The translations under genes were made by a program, and so were the position numbers. Below the pieces are notes generated by a model. It searched no databases, was not told where the DNA came from, and was given only the letters and a program-made list of their open reading frames with translations. DNA of 51,285 bases, taken from contig JAZSOH010000027.1 of assembly GCA_045536815.1 (NCBI GenBank), forward strand, positions 1 through 51,285, written 5' to 3'. Shown here piece by piece: positions 16,319 through 22,726 of the stretch; position 1 is the first letter of the stretch, and each line of letters starts with the position of its first letter. Source of the stretch: UMGS1279 sp045536815. Its GTDB lineage: Bacteria; Bacillota; Clostridia; Oscillospirales; Acutalibacteraceae.

Positions 16319-17236
16319 ATGTATGATATTATAATTGTCGGCGCCGGCCCCGCGGGGCTTACCGCCGCGCTTTATGCAAGGCGTTTCGATAAAAAGGTTT
16401 TGGTAATTGAAAAAGAAACCTTTGGCGGACAGATTACATATTCTCCAAGGGTGGAAAATTATCCCGGATTTGCGGTTATGAGCGGTAACGAATTTGCCGA
16501 AAAGCTTTTAGACCAGGTAATGCTTCAGGGCGCCGATATCGAACTTGATGAGGTTACTAAAATTTCGGGCGAGGACGGGAACTTCACTGTTGAGACCAAG
16601 GGCAATAATTTTAGCGGTAAAGCCGTTATTATTGCAACCGGCTCTAAGCATCGCCATCTAGGGATAGAAAAGGAAGAAGACTTTATTGGCGAAAATATTT
16701 CGTTCTGCGCCGTTTGTGACGGAGCCTTTTATAAAGATAAAACAGTTGCCGTAATCGGTGGTGGAAATAGCGCTCTTCAAGAGGCGGTACTGCTCGCTAA
16801 AACCTCTAAAAAAGTTCATATCGTTCAAAACCTAGCTTTTTTGACAGGCGAAACTGCACTTAGAAAAGAGCTGGAAGAGGCCGAAAATGTTGAGATAATT
16901 CTTTCAAATGTGGTAACTAAAATAAACGGCGACGATGCTTTTGAGGGAATTACTATTCAAAATACCGAAACAAAAGAAGAAAACGACCTTTTGCTTGACG
17001 GAATGTTTGTGGCTATTGGTCAGGTTCCCGAAAATGAGGCCTTTAGGGATGTATTGGAACTGAACGAACAGGGCTATATTGTGTCGGGCGAAGACTGTCT
17101 CCCCAAAACACGCTTTAAGGGAATTTTCACCGCGGGTGATTGCAGAACTAAGGCGGTTAGACAGGTTACAACCGCAACAGGCGACGGCGCAGTAGCAGCA
17201 GTGGCGGCATGTAGATTTGTTGATAGTCTTAAATAA
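16319..17236 (+). CDS. trxB: Thioredoxin-disulfide reductase
   Basis: The 305-residue flavoprotein has GAGPAGLTAALYARR (residues 8-22) for FAD, the redox pair CAVC (130-133) followed by DG, GGGNSALQEA for NADPH, and GIFTAGDCR near the end for FAD. Length and layout fit bacterial low-molecular-weight TrxB. It passes electrons from NADPH to thioredoxins or glutaredoxin-like proteins. Its place directly after nrdD with its fused redoxin domain suggests it supplies electrons to ribonucleotide reduction. A ferredoxin- or flavin-dependent variant cannot be excluded by eye. Confidence 0.93.
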   Translation: MYDIIIVGAGPAGLTAALYARRFDKKVLVIEKETFGGQITYSPRVENYPGFAVMSGNEFAEKLLDQVMLQGADIELDEVTKISGEDGNFTVETKGNNFSGKAVIIATGSKHRHLGIEKEEDFIGENISFCAVCDGAFYKDKTVAVIGGGNSALQEAVLLAKTSKKVHIVQNLAFLTGETALRKELEEAENVEIILSNVVTKINGDDAFEGITIQNTETKEENDLLLDGMFVAIGQVPENEAFRDVLELNEQGYIVSGEDCLPKTRFKGIFTAGDCRTKAVRQVTTATGDGAVAAVAACRFVDSLK

Positions 17237-17237
17237 T

Positions 17238-17269
17238 GAAAAAGGGAAGTCGAGAGACTTCCCTTTTTT
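17238..17269 (+). terminator. Rho-independent terminator after trxB
   Basis: AAAAAGGGAAGTC pairs with GACTTCCCTTTTTT around a GAGA loop, and the T run follows. Confidence 0.92.
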
Positions 17270-17326
17270 AGTTAAATGCGGCAGAGCCGCGCTAAAAGAT
17301 TTCTATCGGCAATAACGAAACCAAGC

Positions 17327-17350
17327 GGGCGAATCGTGATTCGCCCCTAC
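17327..17350. repeat. Palindromic intergenic repeat, copy 1
   Basis: GGGCGAATCGTGATTCGCCC followed by CTAC forms a near-perfect palindrome. The 24-base unit is identical at 17520-17543. Short palindromes with this sequence style are frequent between genes in Clostridia genomes as I recall them. Confidence 0.85.
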
Positions 17351-17398
17351 AAACGCAATCATAACATTTATAAATTATATCAAATTTATAATTATGTC

Positions 17399-17422
17399 GT
17401 AGGGGTCATTCACGAATGACCC
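17399..17422. repeat. Palindromic intergenic repeat, inverted variant
   Basis: GTAGGGGTCATTCACGAATGACCC is related to copies 1 and 3 read from the opposite strand: it keeps the GTAGGGG end and the pairing, but the inner arm is changed on both sides (compensatory change). The surrounding 17351-17590 holds no gene that I can support. Confidence 0.75.
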
Positions 17423-17519
17423 GTTACAAATTTACAATACCCTATAAATTACGGATAAACAACATGTTTTACTGACACCCCACACAAACATAATTTTGTA
17501 CATATATACGGTGTTTCAC

Positions 17520-17543
17520 GGGCGAATCGTGATTCGCCCCTAC
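17520..17543. repeat. Palindromic intergenic repeat, copy 3
   Basis: This unit is identical over 24 bases to 17327-17350 and has the same orientation. Confidence 0.85.
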
Positions 17544-17591
17544 GAATGAATTAAAAAATTCATAAAATTATAACCGCGGGGCGCTAATTTG

Positions 17592-17954
17592 TTAAATAAG
17601 TTTAATTTTTATTGGTTTATTATACATTTTTGCATATTTTATCATTGATTTTGTTCCTTTGCTTTCTCCGTCCCAAAAGCAAATTACATAGTCGCACTTT
17701 TTTGCCATTTCTTCATTTCTTTTAGGCCCAGCCCAATTACCATATTTTTGCCAATTTGCAAGAAAACGTTCAATTTGGTAGCCTTTTTCACCTGCATACT
17801 TTTCGCCAAGCAAATCCACGCCCTTACAACCACCAGAAAGAATTATTATTTCATTTTCGTTACATATTTTTGATAAACAAATGTCTGCAAACTCTTTTAT
17901 ACTTTTATAATTATCATAATTTCTACACCCTGAAATTACTATTCGTTTTATCAT
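17592..17954 (-). CDS. SLOG family protein of the DUF2493 (YspA-like) type
   Basis: The 120-residue protein has the Rossmann-like SLOG nucleotide-binding pattern: IVISGCRNY at residues 4-12, LSGGCKGVDLLGEKYA (about 39-54) and GPKRNEEMA (about 76-84), then a hydrophobic strand and CFWDG. DUF2493 proteins are thought to bind a nucleotide or nucleotide-derived ligand; their role is mostly unknown and some occur in phages and defence islands. TGGAGGTAAGAA precedes the ATG. Its promoter overlaps that of the divergent XRE regulator. The surrounding repeats mark an accessory locus. Confidence 0.75.
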   Translation of the reverse strand: MIKRIVISGCRNYDNYKSIKEFADICLSKICNENEIIILSGGCKGVDLLGEKYAGEKGYQIERFLANWQKYGNWAGPKRNEEMAKKCDYVICFWDGESKGTKSMIKYAKMYNKPIKIKLI

Positions 17955-17982
17955 TTCTTACCTCCATAAATATATTTATATA

Positions 17983-18033
17983 AGTATATATCTATATAAG
18001 AGAATTGTCAAGTGAATATATCCTTAATAAAAT
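17983..18033. promoter_or_regulatory. Divergent, overlapping promoters of the SLOG and XRE genes
   Basis: On the minus strand TTGACA (18006-18011) and TATACT (17983-17988) are 17 bases apart. On the plus strand TTGTCA (18005-18010) and TAAAAT (18028-18033) are also 17 bases apart. The two -35 boxes share the same bases, so polymerase can occupy only one promoter at a time. Confidence 0.65.
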
Positions 18034-18058
18034 ATAATTAGGGGTGTAAAATAACATT

Positions 18059-18262
18059 ATGATAAGAATAATTTTAGATAAGACCTTAGATAAACTTAAA
18101 ATAAGCAGATATGAACTTGCAAAGCGGACAGGCATACAGTATCAAATAATTGACAATTATTATAAAAATAAAATAATTCGTTATGATAGCTTTGTGCTTG
18201 GTAAAATGTGTGATGCGCTTGATTGTGATATTTCTGATTTATTAGAATATAAAAAAGATTAA
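18059..18262 (+). CDS. XRE family (Cro/C1-type) transcriptional regulator
   Basis: The 67-residue protein is a single helix-turn-helix domain: ISRYELAKRTGIQYQIIDNY holds the two helices and CDALDCDISDLLEY is the usual C-terminal helix of small Cro-like regulators. There is no sensor domain. It is divergent from the SLOG gene with overlapping promoters and likely regulates both. A strong terminator follows. Confidence 0.88.
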   Translation: MIRIILDKTLDKLKISRYELAKRTGIQYQIIDNYYKNKIIRYDSFVLGKMCDALDCDISDLLEYKKD

Positions 18263-18302
18263 AAAGTGGTTTGGAACTATTTGTTCCAAACCACTTTTTT
18301 TA
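18263..18302. terminator. Terminator after the XRE gene
   Basis: AAAAGTGGTTTGGAAC pairs with GTTCCAAACCACTTTT around TATTT, followed by Ts. The A run on the other side lets it also end the minus-strand gene at 18300, which overlaps it at its stop. Confidence 0.9.
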
Positions 18303-19118
18303 TAAATCAATATTTTCAAAAATAACACTATAGCCTTCGCTTTCGGCTTTTTCTAAATCTTCTATGTTATCTATAGTCCAAGCAAACCCGCCAAGCTTCC
18401 AATATTTTCTTGATATGATATTCGAGAGGTTTTTACGGTCAGTGTATCTTATCGCGATAAAGTCGGGCGCGTTCCAAACGTTTAAAATAAGTATACTCAA
18501 AATAAGCCTGAGTGGGAAAGAAAGGTTTGAAGAGTTTTCCTTAAAGAAATTCTGGGTTAACTGCCCCCTTACAACCTGTGGCTCATTTTTTCTGAACCAA
18601 CGGATACATCTTGGGTCGAAAGACTCTATGATATAATCGCCCTTGTACCCTTTTAGTTCATTTGCTACCGTTTCACAAAGGGCTGTAACATTCCCCTCGC
18701 TTTTAAGTTCTATTAAAAGAGGCACCTTTCCGTTTACTTTTTTAAGCACTTGCTTTAGGGTAGGAATTTTCGACCTGGTTCCCTCAAGGTAGTATTTTTT
18801 AAGGTCTTCTTCGGTAAGGTCTTCAATTTTCACGTCGGCATTTGCCGTACGTTTAAGAGATGAATCGTGAATTACGGCAAGTTTGCCGTCTGCCATAAGG
18901 TGTACATCAAGTTCGATACCAAAGCCACCCTTCACCGCCGCCGAAAAGGCATTAAGGCTATTTTCGGGAATAGCGGGTTTGGAGTGTAGACCCCTATGAG
19001 CATACCTAAATTTTAAAAATTTATTAAGCTCTTTATTTTCGCCCCTGCCCATAAGGCAAATCAAATAAATTTGCGAAAGGGCAATTAAACTAAGGGCAAC
19101 ATAAATTAAAATTTTCAT
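18300..19118 (-). CDS. Membrane-anchored glycerophosphodiester phosphodiesterase
   Basis: The 272-residue protein has an N-terminal membrane helix (about residues 3-22) and a GDPD TIM barrel: YAHRGLH (39-45), PENSLNAF, GIELDVHLM and AVIHDSSLKR, which supply the metal-binding Glu and Asp and the catalytic His pair. It hydrolyses glycerophosphodiesters to glycerol 3-phosphate and an alcohol, from phospholipid or teichoic acid turnover. ATG at 19118 is preferred because GGAGGG directly upstream is its ribosome site; an ATG 12 bases upstream would overlap that site. Confidence 0.9.
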   Translation of the reverse strand: MKILIYVALSLIALSQIYLICLMGRGENKELNKFLKFRYAHRGLHSKPAIPENSLNAFSAAVKGGFGIELDVHLMADGKLAVIHDSSLKRTANADVKIEDLTEEDLKKYYLEGTRSKIPTLKQVLKKVNGKVPLLIELKSEGNVTALCETVANELKGYKGDYIIESFDPRCIRWFRKNEPQVVRGQLTQNFFKENSSNLSFPLRLILSILILNVWNAPDFIAIRYTDRKNLSNIISRKYWKLGGFAWTIDNIEDLEKAESEGYSVIFENIDL

Positions 19119-19192
19119 AAAGCCCTCCAAAACATATATTTTATGTAAAAGATTACGAAAATATTATACAATATTTTACCATATTTGTCTAT

Positions 19193-19237
19193 AAAAAAAT
19201 CACCATTGAGGCAAAATGCCCCTTTGGTGATTTTTAA
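19193..19237 (-). terminator. Terminator after phosphofructokinase
   Basis: AAAAATCACCA pairs with TGGTGATTTTT; the inner part GGCAAAATGCC forms an extra hairpin. It ends the minus-strand kinase transcript and lies before the glycerophosphodiesterase gene. Confidence 0.8.
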
Positions 19238-19254
19238 AAGCATTTAAATTTATT

Positions 19255-20460
19255 TTAAAACTTAAAGTGTTTTGGTAGTCCGTTTTCGGTTATGAGTTTT
19301 GGCTCACCCATAATAAGAGGAATAAAATATTCCAAAGCCTCGTCTTTAATATTGTTTTGCTCGTCGTTAATCCACTCAGCAGGGAAGAATTTTTCGCCGT
19401 TTGCAACGAGGGCTGCGTCGACAGGCTCAATATTAACTGTATAGGGGGCATTTTTAACGCGTTTGAATGCCATCATTTTACCTGTAACACCGCTTAGCAT
19501 TGCGCTAACTGCGGCCGAGCCAACCTTTTCGGCTTCGTCAAGGTCGGTTTCAGAAGCAATGTGAGAAGCGGCACGCTGTAAAACGTTAAATTCAATAGAG
19601 CGCACCTTACAACCGTGAGCCTCTTTAACCTTGTTTTCAAGAAATTTGCCAACGCCACCAAGCATTGTGTGGCCAAACGAGTCAACAGCGGCACCCTCGG
19701 TAGACATATCGGTACCCGAAAGGTCAACGCCTTCAGAAAGAGCAACTATAACGCTATTATAGGTTTTAAGCTTTTCGCCAACATCACTTAAGAACTTCTC
19801 TAAACTAAACTTAGATTCAGGGAGATAAATAAGGTGGGGAGCAACCTCGCCTGTAGCGTGAACAAGGCAAGAAGAAGCCGCAAGCCAACCTGCGTTTCTG
19901 CCCATAATTTCAACTATGGTAACCGATTTCAAATCGTAAACCGCACTATCTCTTATAATTTCTTGCAAAGAAGAGGCAACATATTTTGCGGCCGAGCCAA
20001 AGCCTGGGGTATGGTCGGTTTCGCAAAGGTCGTTATCAATAGTTTTGGGAACACCGATAACCTTAATATCTACACCGTTTTCTTTAAAATATTTTGAAAG
20101 CTTATGGGTAGTATCCATCGAGTCGTTACCGCCGATGTAGAAAAAGGCTTTAATATCGTGCTTTTTAAAACACTCAATAATTTTGCCGTAAACCTCTTTA
20201 TCCTTAGTAACGTCGGGAAGCTTATATCTGCAAGAACCCAAAGCGGATGATGGGGTTTGTTTTAAAAGTGCCATTTTTTCATTTGTGTTAAGGGCTTTCC
20301 CAAGGTCGATAAAGTTATCGTTAATTACGCCCTCAATACCGTTTACTGCACCGAAAACCGTTTCAATTTCGGTGTGACGAAGGGCCTCTTTTACAACGCC
20401 TAAAAGAGAAGCGTTTATGGCGCAGGTAGGACCGCCGGACTGTGCAACAGCAATATTCAT
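19255..20460 (-). CDS. 6-phosphofructokinase, pyrophosphate-dependent type
   Basis: The 401-residue protein begins with IAVAQSGGPTCAINASL, the phosphofructokinase nucleotide-loop region. The active-site motifs are GGNDS (110-114) and PKTIDND (138-144). In ATP-dependent enzymes these are GGDGS and PGTIDND; the Asp and Lys seen here are the known marks of pyrophosphate-dependent enzymes. It makes fructose 1,6-bisphosphate reversibly, saving ATP in an anaerobe. GFGSAAKYV and IMGRNAGWLAA follow as expected. Its own promoter lies at 20499-20527. Confidence 0.92.
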   Translation of the reverse strand: MNIAVAQSGGPTCAINASLLGVVKEALRHTEIETVFGAVNGIEGVINDNFIDLGKALNTNEKMALLKQTPSSALGSCRYKLPDVTKDKEVYGKIIECFKKHDIKAFFYIGGNDSMDTTHKLSKYFKENGVDIKVIGVPKTIDNDLCETDHTPGFGSAAKYVASSLQEIIRDSAVYDLKSVTIVEIMGRNAGWLAASSCLVHATGEVAPHLIYLPESKFSLEKFLSDVGEKLKTYNSVIVALSEGVDLSGTDMSTEGAAVDSFGHTMLGGVGKFLENKVKEAHGCKVRSIEFNVLQRAASHIASETDLDEAEKVGSAAVSAMLSGVTGKMMAFKRVKNAPYTVNIEPVDAALVANGEKFFPAEWINDEQNNIKDEALEYFIPLIMGEPKLITENGLPKHFKF

Positions 20461-20498
20461 AAGTCATCTTCCTTTATAAATAAAAATTTTACCTTTCT

Positions 20499-20527
20499 AT
20501 TATAAAGGAAATTTTTCCAAATTACAA
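20499..20527 (-). promoter_or_regulatory. Promoter of phosphofructokinase
   Basis: On the minus strand TTGTAA (20522-20527) and TATAAT (20499-20504) are separated by 17 bases, about 40 bases before the ATG. Confidence 0.65.
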
Positions 20528-20567
20528 CAAAAATTATACATAAAACTAATAAATTTGTCCTTATTTA

Positions 20568-20602
20568 CTTAGTATGACAGGTTCAAGTCCTGTCACACTA
20601 AG
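20568..20602. repeat. T-arm-like hairpin repeat, copy 2
   Basis: Bases 20572-20601 are identical to 152-181. Here the stem extends to 14 pairs with one mismatch (CTTAGTATGACAGG against CCTGTCACACTAAG) around TTCAAGT. It abuts the long palindromic element at 20599. Confidence 0.65.
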
Positions 20603-20871
20603 CAAACGCGAATAATCCGAACCTGCCTAAAGGCAAAATTTCGGCGATTTTCGGTTTGTTATCATTCGTAGGCGCTAGCCTTACGAATTCTTTCGCACCA
20701 AAAATCACACAAAATTTTGCTCATTTTAGGTCGTAGAATTTTGTGGGTATAGGATTTTTGACTGTGCGAGGCATAAAACGCAGTGAATCCTGACGGATTC
20801 GCGAGTATTTTAACAAAGCAAAGGCGAAAATCCTACCCAAAAAACAGGTTCGTATTATTCGCGTTTGCTTA
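20599..20871. repeat. MITE-like element with 27-base terminal inverted repeats
   Basis: Bases 20599-20625 match the reverse complement of 20845-20871 at 26 of 27 positions. The ends begin TAAGCAAACGCGAATAAT. The 273-base body has further imperfect internal pairing and encodes no protein. A piece of the right end occurs again at 25213-25266. The layout is that of a non-autonomous miniature transposable element. Its right end supplies the stop codon of the GH13 gene. Confidence 0.7.
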
Positions 20872-22726
20872 TAAAAAGCGCAAAACTTTTTGGTGCAAGG
20901 GCTAAAACACTATCTTTTATTTCGTTGCCAAAAACAGTTTTAAGATTTTTAACATCTTCCGAAAAAGGTATAGTAACCTCCTTGTCTTCGTTGTTTACGC
21001 CGACTATTGCAAAGCTATCCTTAAAGCTTCTTTTATAAACAACACAGGTTTCAGTTACATGCAAAAAGAAAAGGTCCGTGCCAAGAAAGGCTTTAGAATT
21101 TTTCCTTGCGGCGCCAAGTGTTTTAAAAAATTCAGTAAGCTCTAAATCCTCTTTCCCAAAAGGGAAGGTGCCACGGCAAAATGGGTCGCCAAAGCCGGTT
21201 AGTCCCGCTTCATCACCATAGTAAAGAGAAGGAATTCCCGGCAGAGTGTAGGAAAGAAGCGCTGCGGCTTTTAGCCTCAAAGAGCCTAATGCGTACTGCT
21301 CTTTGGTTGTTTTAAAGCCTGCTTGCGACTGCCTGTCTGAAGGTGCCGGTACTGAGCTTAAAACGGTTATTGCGCGAGGTGTGTCGTGGGTGCCGATATG
21401 GTTCATAACACATTCCAGCGCCGGTTTGGGGTAGTTTTCGCAAATTTCCATAATACTGTCGGTAAAGCTTTGACCGCTTCCACCCATAACAAAATCTAAA
21501 ATTGCTTTTCTAAAGGGGTAATTCATAACGCTATCAAGCTGTTTTCCTCTTAAAAAACGTCGTCTTTTATGGTAGCTTATTTTATTAGTAGCGTCCTCCC
21601 AAACTTCACCGATAATAAAACCGTCGTGGTTAGTAGCTTTTACTCTTTTTCTAAGTGCGTCTAAAAATTTATCGGGAAGCTCATCAGCCACATCGAGCCG
21701 AAAGCCCGAAGCCCCTTTTTTCATCCAATATTCTAAAACTCCGCCTTCGCCCGTTATAAAATTTAAATAACTTTCCTCGGTTTCGTTTACCTCGGGTAAG
21801 GTTTTTATGCCCCACCAACAGTTATATTCGTTTGGGAATTTGCTAAAGGTATACCACTTAAAGTAGGGAGAACGTTTACTGCCAAAGGCACCAAGATTTT
21901 TATAGCGACCCTTAGCATTAAAATAAATACTGTCGTCCCCCGTATGAGAAAAAACCCCGTCTAGAATGATTTTTATTCCGACTTTTTTTGCTTCATTGCA
22001 AAGATTTTCAAAATCCTTTTCATTTCCTAAAACGGGGTCGACCTTAAGATAATTTGAGGTGTCATAGCGGTGGTTAGATTGCGACTCAAAAATAGGATTA
22101 AGGTAAATAATATTAGCACCAAGCGATTTTATATAGGGTAGTTTTTCGGTGATTCCGTTTAAATTTCCGCCAAAAAAGTCGGTGCCTATAAGCCTCTTTT
22201 TCCCACTGCATTTGAAAAAGGGCTTTCCCGACCAATCGTCTCTTATTATTCGGTCTTTCGGTATTTTTTGCTCACTTTTAGCCCTCGCGAATCTATCAGG
22301 GAAAATTTGGTATATAAGGCCGCCCTTTACCCACTGGGGAGTTTTAAACTCTTTATCGTAAACGGTTAGCTGCCACTTAAAGCCATCACAAGGGGTAAAC
22401 TCGCCAATTCCTCTGCCAATATTTAAAAGGTGCCGCTCTCCGTCTTTTGTTTGCAAGGAAAAACTGTAAAAATAAAGCCCTTCCAAAAGACGAATTTCTG
22501 CACTTTTAGTATAAAATTCACCCTTAAAAGAATCGGCGTCATCACTAAGAGAAAAGGTGAAAATGTCCCCACTGTCTTCTTCGAAAACCGCTTTTACTTC
22601 TCTTACATAACCATCGTTTTTAAGCAAAACTTTCAAGACAAAGGGTGTGTCTTCGGGTACTGCGCCGAAGGTTGATTTATAAAAAGTATCCCTAGAATCG
22701 AAGGGTACTAGCTTATGATAGTTCAT
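20855..22726 (-). CDS. GH13 alpha-amylase family glycosidase (neopullulanase/cyclomaltodextrinase-like)
   Basis: The 623-residue cytoplasmic enzyme has an N-terminal beta domain (1-120) of the type found in neopullulanases. The GH13 regions are IILDGVFSHTG (253-263), GFRLDVADE with the nucleophile Asp 345, GEVWED with the acid/base Glu 374, and NHIGTHD with Asp 448. No signal peptide is present. It hydrolyses maltodextrins or branched glucans and overlaps glycogen phosphorylase as ATGA, so the two degrade stored glycogen together. Its last four residues, SKRE, and its stop lie inside the terminal repeat at 20845-20871. Confidence 0.93.
   Translation of the reverse strand: MNYHKLVPFDSRDTFYKSTFGAVPEDTPFVLKVLLKNDGYVREVKAVFEEDSGDIFTFSLSDDADSFKGEFYTKSAEIRLLEGLYFYSFSLQTKDGERHLLNIGRGIGEFTPCDGFKWQLTVYDKEFKTPQWVKGGLIYQIFPDRFARAKSEQKIPKDRIIRDDWSGKPFFKCSGKKRLIGTDFFGGNLNGITEKLPYIKSLGANIIYLNPIFESQSNHRYDTSNYLKVDPVLGNEKDFENLCNEAKKVGIKIILDGVFSHTGDDSIYFNAKGRYKNLGAFGSKRSPYFKWYTFSKFPNEYNCWWGIKTLPEVNETEESYLNFITGEGGVLEYWMKKGASGFRLDVADELPDKFLDALRKRVKATNHDGFIIGEVWEDATNKISYHKRRRFLRGKQLDSVMNYPFRKAILDFVMGGSGQSFTDSIMEICENYPKPALECVMNHIGTHDTPRAITVLSSVPAPSDRQSQAGFKTTKEQYALGSLRLKAAALLSYTLPGIPSLYYGDEAGLTGFGDPFCRGTFPFGKEDLELTEFFKTLGAARKNSKAFLGTDLFFLHVTETCVVYKRSFKDSFAIVGVNNEDKEVTIPFSEDVKNLKTVFGNEIKDSVLALAPKSFALFISKRE

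Noticed and set aside
17327..17543. CRISPR array
   Set aside because: Only three repeat units occur, with unequal gaps and one inverted. They are palindromic intergenic repeats without cas genes nearby.
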